A DNA stretch of 64,000 nucleotides from Delphinus delphis (lineage: Eukaryota > Chordata > Mammalia > Artiodactyla > Delphinidae), in NCBI RefSeq assembly GCF_949987515.2, contig NC_082687.1:27182132-27246131 (forward strand), written 5' to 3'. The translations under genes were made by a program, and so were the position numbers. A model generated the notes under the pieces. That model was not told the DNA's origin. It worked only from the letters and a program-made list of their open reading frames with translations, and made no database searches. Numbering within the stretch: position 1 is the first letter of the stretch; every line of letters starts with the position of its first letter. Positions 12,310 through 24,606 of this stretch are shown one piece after another.

Positions 12310-12327
12310 AGTTGTTTGTTCATGAAG
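12310..12327 (+). other. Candidate 18-nt microexon, unproven
   Basis: A pyrimidine tract ending ttcttttccatag is followed by 18 nt and then the donor aag|gtaagg. If spliced between exons B and C the frame is kept: the g left by exon B plus these bases would encode ELFVHE before the glycine codon of GIND, with no stop. It would insert six residues just upstream of the arginine-finger loop. No conservation or expression evidence is available here. It is most likely a chance match, but the splice signals are good. Confidence 0.2.
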
Positions 12328-12485
12328 GTAAGGCACGTTTGGGAGTCAGATCAACTGATCTTTCATCCATTTACCGAGTGTTTGTCAATGATGTGAACCG
12401 GCTCTTAATGGATCCAGGCAGTCTGACTACCACTGGGAAAGTATTGCTTATGTTTTCCAAGCTGAAGGACTTCCTAAAGCAGCTG

Positions 12486-12660
12486 TTCTCAAACATTGCT
12501 GTGCAGTGGAATCACCTGGGATCTTCAAACCACACTGCTGCCTGGCTCTCACACCCAGTCAGCCTGATGTCATTGCTGTCAGGTGTGAAATAGGAAGTTG
12601 GCATTTTCAGTGCTCCTGAGGTGATGCTGATACATGGTAAAGTTCAGGCACCACTGTCCT
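12486..12660. repeat. MER5-type hAT-Charlie DNA transposon relic
   Basis: Contains gttctcaaacattgctgtgc, tggaatcacctgggatcttc and gaggtgatgctgatac, the hallmarks of the MER5A family of short non-autonomous hAT elements. Confidence 0.75.
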
Positions 12661-12869
12661 GATGTTCTTGTGTGTTGGAGCAATGGAATACACAGTTGTT
12701 ATCTTTGTAGTGTCCTGTTACATGGGGAACTTTCAACTTCTTTTTAAAAATAACCCAACCTAAACCCAGACAAACAAAAAAGAAAACTTCCCAAGAAAAT
12801 AGCACAGTGTTCTTCTCCTTCCCTCAGTAACAGGTGACTTATCACAGTTAAACCCTAGCTCTCATCTGA

Positions 12870-12990
12870 AGCCAGTCGGCCAGTATTTATTGAGCATTCA
12901 CGTGGTGTATTGATAAATAGCCTTGCTCTAGGCCGTTGAGATACATATTAAAGGCTGGTTACATATAATTCTTGATCCATGAATGGTAGA
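12870..12990. repeat. Possible L2/MIR-like fragment
   Basis: ccagtatttattgagcattc followed by a degraded gctctaggccgttgagatac resembles the 3' part of old LINE2-type repeats. Weak. Confidence 0.35.
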
Positions 12991-13106
12991 CAAAATATAG
13001 ATATTTGTAATTTAAGTATAACAGGTACTAAAATAAAAGTGTTACAATTTTGCATGGATCAAGGGAATTTGAATGCATTTTGATGGATTGCTGAGAACTT
13101 GATCTT

Positions 13107-13309
13107 TTTTTCTTTTGCGGTACGTGGGCCTCTCACTGTTGTGGCCTCTCCCGTTGCGGAGCACAGGCTCCGGACGCGCAGGCTCAGCGGCCATGGCTCA
13201 CGGGCCCAGCCGCTCCGTGGCATGTGGGATCTTCCCGGACTGGGGCACGAACCCGTGTCCCCTGCATCGGCAGGCGGACTCTCAACCACTGCGCCACCAG
13301 GGAAGCCCT
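13107..13309 (-). mobile_element. Cetacean tRNA-derived SINE, antisense
   Basis: About 203 bp from the T-rich tail to gggaagccct. Flanked by gagaacttgatctt (13093-13106) and gagtacttgatctt (13310-13323), a 14-bp duplication with one mismatch. Frames read across it on either strand are SINE artefacts. Confidence 0.95.
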
Positions 13310-13819
13310 GAGTACTTGATCTTAATTGAGGACTGTGTTTAGGAACAGCCTTCTTTGGTTTTAAAGTAGTAGAAAAGTATATTTTAGCATTTAGAGGGAC
13401 GTCAGCAAAGATGTGGAAACAGAAGCAAGCCAGATGGAAAGGAAGCATGAAGAAACAGAGGTAAAGAAGTACTCAGGTATTTGCATTTAATTGGCAAGGA
13501 CCTGGGGTAAGTACTAGAGGGTAGTGGATAGCAGAGTAGCAGGCTTATCAGAAAGGTAAATATAAAAACCAGTATTAGTAGCCATAGGTGGAATGACTCA
13601 GAATTCTGCCTAGGTTGGAGTATTCCACAGGGGAGGCAACTGATTGAGTATGATCGATTTGGCACTGGGGTCGGGCAGCACGGATACGTCCAAGTGATTG
13701 AGCAGAGGAAGATGTCGTCATCTGGAGCAGTTGGTTGTACACAGAGAATCACAGTTCTGCAAGGAATTTCACCTTCAAGTTTTAGTTTGGGAAACAAAGG
13801 ATATCAGGGAAACTCATGG

Positions 13820-13893
13820 GTCCCTGGCAGACCTGATGAAATATATTAGGATCACCAGGGTGCTTCTTGAAAATGCAGATTCCTGGGCTCAGT
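13820..13893. repeat. MER5-like fragment
   Basis: The segment around aggatcaccagggtgcttc and gaaaatgcagattcctgggc is typical of MER5-family relics. Only part of the element is recognisable. Confidence 0.55.
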
Positions 13894-13929
13894 CATCTTT
13901 GTTGAATCAAAATCATTGGTGGCCGGGCT

Positions 13930-16570
13930 TCTGCGGTAGACAGTGAGAGGTCCAGTAAGAACAGACAGGTGGAGACGGGAGTTTTCTCATCTTGTACTTT
14001 TTAGGGGATAGAAGAAGCTTTCCTGAGAAAGTAGAGTTTATGAAGGCTCCAGGTCCTGGATCCATGTAACTTCTGGGATTACAAGAGAGAGCATAGTTGA
14101 TGTAGGGTACAACCTCCACCCTAAAAAGTGAGCTTAAGAGAAGTAATCACCAAATGTCTCAAAGTGGCCAAGTTGCAGTGCATCAGAAGTCAAGGATGGT
14201 TCAAAGCTAGATGCTTGTAGGTTAATCCAAGGCAAATTCAGAAGCGTTCACTCATCTCACCGCTTTGCTTCTAGCCCTCCTACCTACCATCTCTGCATGA
14301 TGCCTAGTTTCTGATGCCCTGTGGTAGTTTCTCCCTCTGTGGGAAAAGACGCCAGTATTCTCAAGCAGTTTATACACCCTCTCGGCCATTGTTTGTGTCT
14401 GATCCATGGCGCTGTCATGATGGGGTCTGCTTTTCCAGGCGCCTGCACCCCTGGAAGATGATGATGGGTCCAGTCTTTTCCTTTGCCCCTCCTGGGCCTC
14501 TGAAATACCACTGACTCTAGGCTTCCTTGAGGACCCAGCAGTCGGGCTTCCTTCCAAAGTACGAGGGGGAACTGTTCTAGGTGCACATTTGCAGGGTGTC
14601 AGGAGCAAGGAGTCTTGGCAGGGAAAAGAGTGGGTGTTGAAGTGGAGGGGTTTGAAAGGATGTGCTGCACCTGGGACCTGAGAGTCATTGGGTGAGACTG
14701 GAGGAGGGGCTGGAGAGGTGTGTGGGAGAGAGGGGGCACTCAGGTCCCTCTGTGGAAGGTTTACCTTTCTGTGGGTGACAAGGATTTGTAGGTTTACGTT
14801 CCAAAGTGGTGCAGTAAGGGAGGCATTCTGGAAAGTTGTAGTTTGGTAAAACTTTGTTAACCTTTCAGACCCTTAGTTTCTAAAAGACTGGAACTAGGAA
14901 GTTCATTCTCACTGTCTACTCCCACCCACGTCTGTGAAGGTCAAAAGAGCTAATTTTGATGATGGTAGATTTTACTACTCATAAATGTATCTCTTTATTT
15001 CCTCTTTCCATCCTTCCCCTGGATTGTTTTAATCCCGAGATGTACACGTTCTTCATTTGGCACTTCTGTTGCCTGGTATCGTTAACTGTGTCTCACATAT
15101 TTATTTTGTTTCTGGAACTTTGCTTTTCCCTTGGAGTAGAGAAAATGTCTTATTTATCCTTTGCCTCTTCGCATTTCTAAGTACAATGTCTTGCACACGT
15201 AGTAAGCACTCAATAAGCAATTGCTTTTTGCTCGAGTATTCAGAGATCTGCTGAAAATGCCACATTGGCAGTATTATGTGTTCCAACAGTTTGTAATATT
15301 ATTGGAAGATTAGTGAAAGAATTTATTCTTCTGTATGTGATTGGAATTAGTGCTTTCAAATAACTTGCAAGATTGGTTTTCACTCCATGAATTTGTCAGC
15401 ATCTTTCTGAATTATGGGTAATATTTTAGACATAGATAGAAAGATGCATCATGTTACATATGAAAAAAATCGCAAGGTTTCAGAGCTTGGAGAATAATTT
15501 CCTTAAGTAAACAACTTAAGGAGCTGCCTCCCATGCCCAATACCTGGTCTTTTGTTTGGAACTGGGTGACACAGCGTTTTTCAGGTGCATATGTTGTAAA
15601 ATGTGCAAAAACAAAGTAAGGCTCTTTTGCTTAAAAAGTTCTTTAAATAGTCGTCATGATTTAAAACTATATTTGTGTGCCACTTCTGTTTATGAATTTC
15701 TCTTAAAAAATTCTTCCATATGTGGATAATTTGAATATTCACTTTAATTTCTAGAGCATGGCATTAAAATGTCGGTCTAGGCAAGCTGTCAGTTATCAAA
15801 TTCAGCTTTGTAACAAGCTGTGAACTCATGGGATAGAAGTAGGAAGCCACATCTAAGATGTGACAGTCTGAATTATCGCATGTAAAAGTGAATTTCTCTT
15901 TCTTTGGAAAGCAAAGTTTTAGGTCTTTGGAAAATCGTTCTCAAGTTGGCTTGAGGGTTTTTCTGATTCCAGAGCACTTCTGGAATTGTATGGGGCCTCA
16001 AGACGGTAGAAGATGATAATGTATAGTTTCAGTATTAATCTTTGTGGGAGGGAAAATGCCCAAAGTGGACTTCAACATATTTTACTACGTTTGCACATTA
16101 ATCTTCAACTGCCGAGGGCCAATTATGTGCAAAATGAAGAAAATAAAGAACAGCTGTCCCCAGAAAATTTACAGCAAGTAAACTAGACCTTCTCGCTCGC
16201 TGTCTCTTTTTGAATCAGAATGGGTGTGAGATGTGTGTGGGTGGATACAGAGGACAGGCTTCCACGGTAGGGAGGTGAAGAGTCTTGTGGTGTCTGCAGA
16301 AATGCAAATGCGGAGCTGAAATACTAACTCCAGGCGATTCGGGACTGATTTTTAATTTTCTCAATTAGTAATCTTATTTGTTTTAAGAGCAAAGAAGTGT
16401 CTAAAGCTATTAGCCTCCAAATGAATGGTTGAGTGAAATTAATACAGACAGATGGTTAAATCTTCTTGCTCCTGAGTAGGTGTGCGAGGCTTTGTGTGTT
16501 CGGCTCCCATTTGGATGAGGTCCGTGGGCATTTTATTGTAAGGCTCTCTCGGCACTCTTAGCATCAGCTG
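13930..16570. other. Unannotated intronic sequence
   Basis: About 2.6 kb without a repeat that I can name. 14240-14620 has several overlapping open frames on both strands but no recognisable domain or splice structure. 15200-16560 is AT-rich unique-looking sequence. Confidence 0.55.
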
Positions 16571-16788
16571 GAGAACAGGGACTCAGAAGTCAGCCTCGTT
16601 CAGAATCTCTTTCTCCACTTCTTCACTCTGCAGCCATGCAAGTGAGCTGGTTAACCTCTCTGTCTTGATTTGATCATGTGTAATTCGGGATAATGGTAGC
16701 AACTTTTTCGTAGGGTCGTTGTGAGAATTAAACAGGGAGGCTTGGGACATTGGCGTATATTGAGTGCTCAGTAAATGTGAGTTGCTTC
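16570..16788 (+). repeat. MIR SINE relic, sense
   Basis: Matches the MIR core and 3' part: gttaacctctctgtcttgat, gggataatggtagcaac, gttgtgagaattaaacagg and ttgagtgctcagtaaatgtg appear in consensus order. Confidence 0.85.
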
Positions 16789-17093
16789 TTTAGAAATAAA
16801 TCTATGAATTGAGGCCAGTCACAATTCAGTGGTCCCATTATTGATGCAAGGCTCTGGGAACACTAAGGGATTTGTTTTTTAAATAGTAATTTATATAGGC
16901 AAAGAAATCCCCTGAGTTCACTTTAGTCACGTAATTTTAAGTGGCTCTTGTAACAAGCAGTGAAATTAACTGGCTTGCCTTTCAACCTCCTGTCTCTCTG
17001 CCCTACGGATACTTGAGCAGTTAAATGGCCAGAGTGCAAGGAAGAAAAGAGACTCAGGAGCAAGATGATGGCTTTAGATTATCTCAAGCTTTC

Positions 17094-17151
17094 AGAAAAA
17101 AAGAGGAAAAGAAAAGAGAAAAGAAAAGAGGAAAAAAAAAAAGAGAGAGAT
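17094..17151. repeat. GA-rich low-complexity tract
   Basis: Purine-only stretch of gaaaag and gagaga units. Confidence 0.85.
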
Positions 17152-18029
17152 TGTCCAGGGTTGCCTTTGCCTAACATGGATTTGTCCCTAATGCCACAGC
17201 TGCTCTGAGGTGGAGGAGAGGCAGGTGGCAGTAGCGAGACACCAGTAGACCTTTTCTAATACTCTGATCTCTGTAGAGGAGGGATAAAAAGGAGGCTTGC
17301 AAATAGCAACGGGCAACTTTTGCCTTGAGTCTGAGTCTCTTTTCTAATTTAGAAGTAAGTAAAAATTTGTAGCTACTTCAACTTGAGCTACACGAATGAT
17401 GAGTTTGAAAATAACATGTACTCTTCCCTAGCTGCCCATTTATTCCAGCTTACTTTACTACTTAATACTGCTGGGTGTGTACATGTTAGGTGGACTTTAC
17501 TCAGAACTTTCTGGCTGTTTCTTGAAGGAAAGATACAGGGGAGAAATGGTCAAGGTATGGTTCCTGCTCTTAAATGTAACCTTTAGTTTCAAGACAGTGA
17601 AGGTGCTGAGATTTTACTTTACTTTCCTGTGAACAAGTTAGCCTGTACGGTTTCATGGATGCTGGTAGAAGACACAAGACTCCTGGATCAGAGGTGAAGG
17701 ACAGTTCATTACTCTCAGTAGCCAGTGTTTTACGTTTCGTGTTGGGCCCTGAGCCCCAGTTCCCAAGGGCACTGCAAAGAGGCTCAGATATATCTGCACA
17801 CATTGGGTTGTGTTTTAGGAGAAGGATAACTCTGAACTTAGGAAACTCGACTCTTTCGAAATGACTGGCAAGCATGTCTGCCGTTTGCTCTAGATGGACA
17901 CTATATTTTCCAAGGCTGCAAGCAAACCTGTTCTTTGCTTCAGAGGGAGATGCTGGCGCAGATGGTGTTCACCCACCCTGGGGTGTTGCTGGCGGAGGTG
18001 AGTGGGTGGAGATGACGTGAGAAGATGCT

Positions 18030-18870
18030 CTGTGAGCAATTGAGGCCGGAGTGTGGCAGATCCCAGGTGCTGGGCTGCGTATTTGCCTCAGTTCTGTAGG
18101 CACTGGTGCGACAATGACAGATCTGAGCAGGGGTGCGTTCAGATCTTTGACAGGAAGTAGAGTTGATGCGGGGAGGGGCATAGAAGGAAAGATGACTGGT
18201 TGGGTTTTAGAAATAATCCAGGTGAGAAATCACGGAGGTTTAAACTTGCCATTGGCAATGGAAAGAAAAGATGCATAGAAGAGACACTTGGCAGAAAAAT
18301 AGAATCTGGTGGCCTGTTGGATGTAGGAGGTAAACGAAAGGGAAAAGGAAAACCTGACTCTAAGGTTTCCAGCCCTGGTAGCTGAAGACATCTTTAGCCA
18401 AGACAGAGAATGCAAGAGGAACAGTAGGTTCAGGGGGAATACAGACTGGTTTTGGATATCCCAGATTCCAGGTACCTGTGACATACCTGCGTCAGAAACG
18501 CAATGAAGGCTGCCAGAGAGGTATGGGCGTCATTTTTAGAGAGGCAAAGTTTGGATAGTTGGAAAATCCTTCAGGTGGATGGTGAGGTAAGAAGATAGTG
18601 GGGCAAAGGGCAGAATCTTTGGGGATCTTTGCATTTAGAGAATGAGAGGGAGAAGAAGAGTGAAGGAGACATACAACAGTCAAAGGGGTAGGAGGAGAAT
18701 CAAGAGAGTGTGGTGTAAGGGAATCCACAAGGGGAGATTTGAAGGGGGATCAACAGTGTCAATGCTCTAGATAATCCAGGTATGAGGAGGATCAAGAAAC
18801 AGCCAATAGAAGTCAAGAAGTCATGAAACTGGAGAACAACGAGGTTGTACTTACGTGTCATTTTTACAAG
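18030..18870 (+). repeat. Ancient dispersed repeat, family not named
   Basis: Order and wording fit a widespread old mammalian repeat: aataatccaggtgagaaatc, gttggatgtaggaggtaaac, gactctaaggtttccagccc, gagtgtggtgtaagggaatc, gatcaacagtgtcaatgctc. I recognise the consensus layout but cannot name the family with confidence. Short frames inside are not genes. Confidence 0.5.
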
Positions 18871-19205
18871 AACCTTGTAAGACAGTGGTATTTCTCCGTT
18901 TTACATGATCAGCTGAAGGGAAGGGTCATCATCGGACTTGTGTGAGTCTCAGGGCTAGGAAATGGCAGACTACAGCTCACATCCAAGACCGACTTCTTCT
19001 TAAAGCTGGTGCTCTGAACCACAATGAACGTGAGGACATGGAGATTCTCTAGGCTGATCTTCTGAAGACGCTGGAGATGAATGAAACAATAGAAGACACA
19101 TTTTGTTTTAAATGTTTTAATTTTATTGGAGTATAGTTGATTTACAGTGTTGTGTTAGTTTCAGGTATACAGCAAAGCGATTCAGTTATACATACATTCA
19201 TTCTT

Positions 19206-19408
19206 TTTTTTTTTTGCGATACGTGGGCCTCTCACTGTTGTGGCCTCTCCCGTTGCGGAGCACAGGCTCCGGATGCGCAGGCCCAGCGGCCATGGCTCAC
19301 GGGCCCAGCCACTCCGCGGCATGTGGGATCTTCCTGGACTGGGGCACGAACCTGTGTCCCCTGCATTGGCAGGCGGACTCTCAACCACTGCGCCACCAGG
19401 GAAGCCCT
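19206..19408 (-). mobile_element. Cetacean SINE inserted in L1
   Basis: Standard 200-bp antisense copy, flanked by attcattctt at 19196-19205 and 19409-19418. The L1 3' UTR continues across the insertion, so the SINE is the younger of the two. Confidence 0.93.
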
Positions 19409-19816
19409 ATTCATTCTTGTTTTAGATTCTTTTCTCATATAGGTTATTACAGAATATTGAGTAGGGCTCCCGTGCTATACAGTAGGTCCTTGTTGGTTAT
19501 CTGTCTTAGATAAAGTAGTGAGTGTGTTCATCCCAAGCTCGTGATTTATCCCCCTCCCCAACCCCGTTTCCCCTTTGGTAGCTATGAGTTTGTTTTTGAT
19601 AACTGTAAGTCTGTTTCTGTTTTGTAAATAAGTTCATTTGTATATTTTTTAAAAAATTAGATTCCACATATGAGTAATATCATATGATATTTGCCTTTCT
19701 CTGTGTGACTTAGTATAATAATCTTTAGGTCCATCCGTGTTGCTGCAAATGGCATTATTTCATTCTTTTTTATGGCTGAGTAATATTCTATTGTATATAT
19801 GTACCACTTCTTCTTC

Positions 19817-19948
19817 TTTTTTTTTTTTTTAATTTTTTGGCCACACTGCGTGGCATGTGGGATCCTTAGTTCCCCAACCAGGGATCGAACCCGTGCCCGC
19901 TGCATTGGGAGTTCAGAGTCTTAACCACTGGACTGCTAGGGAAGTCCC
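19817..19948 (-). mobile_element. Short tRNA-derived SINE inserted in L1
   Basis: About 130-bp form with T-run, ggccacactgcgtggcatgt, cagggatcgaacccgtgccc and ctagggaagtccc. Flanked by tgtaccac-containing repeats (19800-19816 and 19949-19964, imperfect). It interrupts the same L1 as the SINE at 19206. Confidence 0.88.
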
Positions 19949-20689
19949 TGTACCACACCTTCTTTATCCGTTCATCTGTTGATGGACATTTACGTTGCTT
20001 CCATATCTTGGCTATGTAAACAGTGGTGCAGTGAACACTGGGGTGCATGTATCCTTTTGGATTATGGTTTTCTCTGGATATATGCCCAAGAATGGGATTG
20101 CTGGATCATTTGGCAGCTCCATTTTTAGTTTTTTAAGAAACCTCCATAGTGTTTTCCATAATGGCTGCACCAATTTACATTCCCACTCACAGTGTAGGGT
20201 TCCCTTTTCTCCACACCCTCTCCAGCGTTTACTGTTTGTAGACTTTTTGATGATGGCCATTCTGACTGGTGTGATGTGATATCTTATTGTAGTTTTGACT
20301 TGCATTTCTCTAATAATTAGTGACATCGAGCATCTTTTCAGAAGACAAATGTTTAAGGAACAGAGGAGGTTTGAAACTGTAGACAATAGGAAAGGGAAGT
20401 GGGGAGGGAAGATTTGAGTATCACTCTCTGAAGTGCTCATCTCGATCTGGGATGAAGCCATCCTGAAGTTACACCTGCCCTCTTTCCAGACCAGCTCCAT
20501 CATGGACCCCTGAAGGTGTACCATCAACCCAAGGAAGATGTGTCCCCTTTGCCTAGAATCTCTGCAACTCCCTGGAAAGTCTCTCAGTGGCAGACCTAAT
20601 GTCAGTGTGGGACCTGCAGCTGACAGTGTTTGAAATTCAAATAAACGGCAGTTTACATTTTCCGAGTATTCTGTGTACTCTAGTTCACC

Positions 20690-20830
20690 CAGTCTCTACA
20701 AAACTCAGTAGGTGGTTGAGCAGATACATCTTGATTAGGCTTAGGTGCATATATTAGGCTCAAGAGACAAGTTGAAAGTGGCAGAGCTGGGATTTGAATG
20801 CCGGTCTTCGATTCTTAGAATTACTCTGTG
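20690..20830 (-). repeat. MIR-like relic, antisense
   Basis: ggcagagctgggatttgaat followed by gccggtctt is the antisense MIR core; the rest is degraded. Confidence 0.55.
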
Positions 20831-21969
20831 GCGATAGAAGTAAAATGAGACAAAGAGCTGGGTGACCGAGCAACTTAGTGGTGATAGGGATGCCGGAAGG
20901 TGCAGAGGCTGTGAGATGCTTCTTTCCCGGAGGTTCACGCTGTGAGGAAAGATGGAAGGGCACGTCGAATGAGTCAGAGCTAGATCTCTTAGACCTGGGA
21001 CAGCTAGACATCAGACACCTGGGGAGAGTTTGGGACCCCGAGTGTTTCTAGTGAGAGAGGAAACTCCCTGTTATTTTGCAGCTTCCTCCTGCCCCTCTCT
21101 AGGCATCCTGCCTGCTGGCTTGGTGGTTGTACAAGGAATAACAGCAAGCCTAGGGGTTGTCTGGTCTGAGGCAAAAATGCTTTCCCTTGTGCTGGCTAGA
21201 AACGGGAGATGAGGCCAGCCACACGGAGTACTGGGAGTATACTATAGTCCATTTGGACCCCAATACAAAGGTAGCCCTTAATAAACCAAACACTCTTTGT
21301 ATTTGAGACTTGGATTTGAGAGGATGAGACTTAGAGTCAGGCCTAGATGTCTGAAGAGTCCAGAAATGATCAGTACTTCCAAAGAAATTGGCTTGGACCT
21401 GGAATGGGATATTTGCCTTGTCCTGTTTTCGGGTATTTCTCACTCCTGCTGGAATGGACCTGCATGTGACGGCCAGCCTCGGGAGTGCCAAGCTGGCAGG
21501 TTTCTGAGCTCAGCCTTGGGTTGGTCTGGGTGTGAAAAGAACACATGAATGAAATCATGAGACCTCTCCGCTAGGTGCCTGCTGGTAGGGAGGCTCTTGA
21601 TCCTAGCCCAGAAACGGATTTTTATGAAAAGAGTAGGGGAAAGCCAACACGAAAGTGGAAGCAAGACTTCATAGGGAAGGAAAACGCAGATCAGTTCCTG
21701 GCGGATAGTAGCTGTCTGTAATGCTTTTCTATCTGCCGCCCAAATAATTATCATCCAGGGGAGAAATTCCAAACGTTACTGGTGAACAGGAATTTTATAT
21801 TTTCCATGAGTCATTCGTATTAAATAAACTTTGACTGTCTTCCCAACATAAGCTTTATTTTATGACAGTGGGCTGTAGACTACATGCCTTGGTTAGAGTG
21901 ACTTTTATATGTATTTTGCCAAGGTGTTTTGATATTAATCTTGATTTTATGTTGCAGTTAAAAAGATTT

Positions 21970-22135
21970 TCATGAGTGCTTGTTATGTAAGGCTCATGCA
22001 AATGCTTTATAAGCATTATCTCCTTTAATTTTCACAACAACCCCATTCCATCATTAACCTCATTTTTCAGATAAAGAAGTTGAGACAGGTTGAATAACTT
22101 GCCAGTAACAACTGGGAGAGGGGAGAGCTGGAAGC
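21970..22135 (-). repeat. MIR SINE relic, antisense
   Basis: Contains gcattatctcctttaatttt, cacaacaaccccattcc, cctcatttttcagataaag and gttgaataacttgcc in MIR antisense order. Confidence 0.85.
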
Positions 22136-22837
22136 TTCCAGAATCTCCGTAAGCTTAATTTGTAATAGTTTGTATCTTATAACCTTAACAAATTTCTATT
22201 TCCAGGATATGTTTTGTTTTTGTTTGTTGTTTTTTTTTAAATGAGGGAACCAAGATCTAGAAAGGTTAAAATGTTACTCAGTATCGTTTTGAGCTTCTCG
22301 TCTTTGTAAAGCTATAGGTAACCTTCTAACTGTCCCAGTGCTTAGAAATGGTCTCTTACACTGCTTTTTGCAGTATTTAATACATTGTAAGTGTTAAAAA
22401 TAATGCATTCTTCTTCTAAAGCTTTAGAATTCTGCAGTTTTATATATAGAGCTTCTTAAATTTATGATGTTGAATGGTAGGTCCCTTTGATGGAAGAGTG
22501 AATCATTCTTGGTTCTATGTGCTTATATTTAAAACTAATTTAATATAAACATGTGTTTTTGACAGAACCTTAAAATATTATGGATCACTCTGTATCTTGA
22601 AAGGGTATCTTTGTGTATGAACCTGTTTATTTTTATGTGACTCAGTGTAGTGGGTGGACTGGAACGTGTTTACTATACTTACACAGACATATAAGCATAG
22701 TGCTTATCGAGGGTTAGTTATAAATGTATGGAAGGAACGCATTACCAAGTTTTTGTAATTCACCTATGACCTGAAACGATATTCATGAGTCTCTTCATTG
22801 CTTTTCTTTGAATGCCTTTTGTAGTATCTCTTTCTTT

Positions 22838-23697
22838 TTAAAAAAAATTGAAGTATAGTTGATTTACAATGTTGTGTTAGTTGCAGGTGTACAGCAAAGT
22901 GAGTCAGTTATATATATATATATATATCTATATATATCTTTTTCAGATTCTTTTCCATTATAGGTTATTACAAGATATTGAATATAGTTCCCTGTGCTAT
23001 ACAGTAGGTCCTTGTTGATTATCTATTTTATATATTGTAGTGTGTATATGTTAATCTCAAACTCCTAATTTATCCCTCCCCCCTCACTTTCTCGTTTGGT
23101 AACCTAAAGTTTATTTTCCATGTTTCTGAGTCTGTTTCTGTTTTGTAAATAAGTTAATTTGAATCATTTTTAAAGATTCCACATATAAGCAATATCATAT
23201 GATATTTGTCTTTCTCTGACTTCACTTAGTATGATAATCTCTAGGTCCATCCATATTGCTGCAAATGGCATTCTTTCATTCCTTTTTATGTCTGAGTAAT
23301 ATTCCATTGTGTGTGTATATGTGTGTATAATACATCTTCTTTGTCCATTCATCTGTTGGTGGACATTTAGGCTGCTTCCAAGTCTTGGCTATTGTAAATA
23401 GTGCTGCCGTGAACATTGGGATGCATGTATGTTTTCGAATTAGAGTTTTCTCCAATATATACCCAGGAGTGGGATTGCTGGATCATATGCAACTCCAGTT
23501 TTTTGAGAAACCTCCATACTGTTCTCTATAGTGGGTGCACCAATTTACATTCCCACCAATAGTGTTGGAGGGTTCCTTGTTCTCTACACCCTCTTCAGCA
23601 TTTCTTATTTGTAGACTTGTGGATGATGGCCATTCTGACTGGTGTGAGGTGATGCCTCATTGTGTGTTGATTTGCATTTCTCTAATAATTAGCGATA
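22838..23697 (-). mobile_element. 5'-truncated L1, antisense
   Basis: 3' UTR with gaagtatagttgatttacaa and a short TA microsatellite (about 22908-22942), then the ORF2 C-terminal part up to ctctaataattagcg. It ends where the SINE at 23713 inserted. Confidence 0.88.
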
Positions 23698-23712
23698 TAG
23701 CATAGCATTCTT

Positions 23713-23920
23713 TTTTTTTTTTTTTTTGCGGTACGCGGGCCTCTCACTGTTGTGGCCTCTCCCGTTGCGGAGCACAGGCTCCAGACGCACAGGCTCAGCG
23801 GCCATGGCTCACGGGCCCAGCCGCACCGCGGCACGTGGGATCTTCCCGGACCGGGGCACGAACCCGCGTCCCCTGCATCGGCAGGCGGAATCTCAACCAC
23901 TGCGCCACCAGGGAAGCCCT
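23713..23920 (-). mobile_element. Cetacean SINE with perfect target-site duplication
   Basis: Antisense copy with a 16-base T-run; the head ends gggaagccct. It retains many CpGs. Flanked by a perfect 14-bp repeat agcatagcattctt at 23699-23712 and 23921-23934, so it is comparatively young. Confidence 0.95.
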
Positions 23921-24544
23921 AGCATAGCATTCTTAAGCCTTGTTGCTAGGTATTTCCTCACAAATTTTTCCTAATCATTTTACATATGATACTGTTTCCC
24001 TTTTATTTTCAAGAATCTTTCAAGATATATAAGATATAATTACCAAACATATTTAAAATTATTATACACACACATACATGCATAAATATTTGTATTTGTT
24101 CATTACATAGCCAACAGGGGAGTCTGTCTTTGCAGTGCCGGTGAGATGTGTAAACCTTTATTTGTACTTATGCATGTCCATGTTTGTATATGCACATGTG
24201 CCTCATTAATAATGACACATTGCAGACTTTTGATGTGAATGTGAACATGAACATTAATGACCTTTCACCCCTGTTGTCAACGTGCACAAATGCAAATAAA
24301 CATTTCACTTCCTCTGCAGATATTACTCAGATATCTCAGTTCACACCAAGCACTTTGCTGGTTACTAGATGAGAACTGAATGAATGTTAGTTTATAAACC
24401 CCTGGAATCTGATCATTTATTCTGTAGAATCACACACCTGGAAAGTTTTTTGCAATAATCTTGTGCCTGTTACCATCAAAAGTATTGATGTTCCAGTTTG
24501 AGCCTTACTTTTTTATACTGTTATATCTATTTTTTTCTTTTTAA

Positions 24545-24606
24545 AACATTTTTTAAAAATTTCATATTGGAGTATAGTTGATTTACAATGTTGTATTTTT
24601 TGTAGT
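24545..24606 (-). repeat. Very short L1 3' end fragment
   Basis: Only about 60 bp of L1 3' UTR (attggagtatagttgattta then caatgttgta), without clear flanking repeats. Confidence 0.65.

Larger units (their letters stand above)
19107..20339 (-). mobile_element. 5'-truncated L1, antisense, carrying two SINEs
   Basis: L1 3' UTR (attggagtatagttgattta) through the C-terminal coding part of ORF2 (ggatatatgcccaagaatgg; zinc-knuckle region near 20160-20230). It is interrupted by SINEs at 19206-19408 and 19817-19948. Flanking agaagaca at 19091-19098 and 20340-20347 may be the remains of the target-site duplication. The 3' UTR differs from that of L1 #1 and #2, so it is another, probably older, subfamily. 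Confidence 0.88.

Noticed and set aside
13107..13309. tRNA-like head of the SINEs as tRNA genes
   Set aside because: The heads keep B-box-like sequence but are diverged parts of SINEs; no complete cloverleaf is expected to yield a functional tRNA.
13099..13342. Open frames reading MASPVAEHRLRTRR, MAHGPSRS and similar, repeated in many places
   Set aside because: They are translations of the cetacean SINE in both directions; the same peptide recurs at every SINE copy.
14252..14608. 118-codon minus-strand frame with overlapping frames
   Set aside because: No recognisable domain, no splice or start context, and several competing frames; treated as chance.
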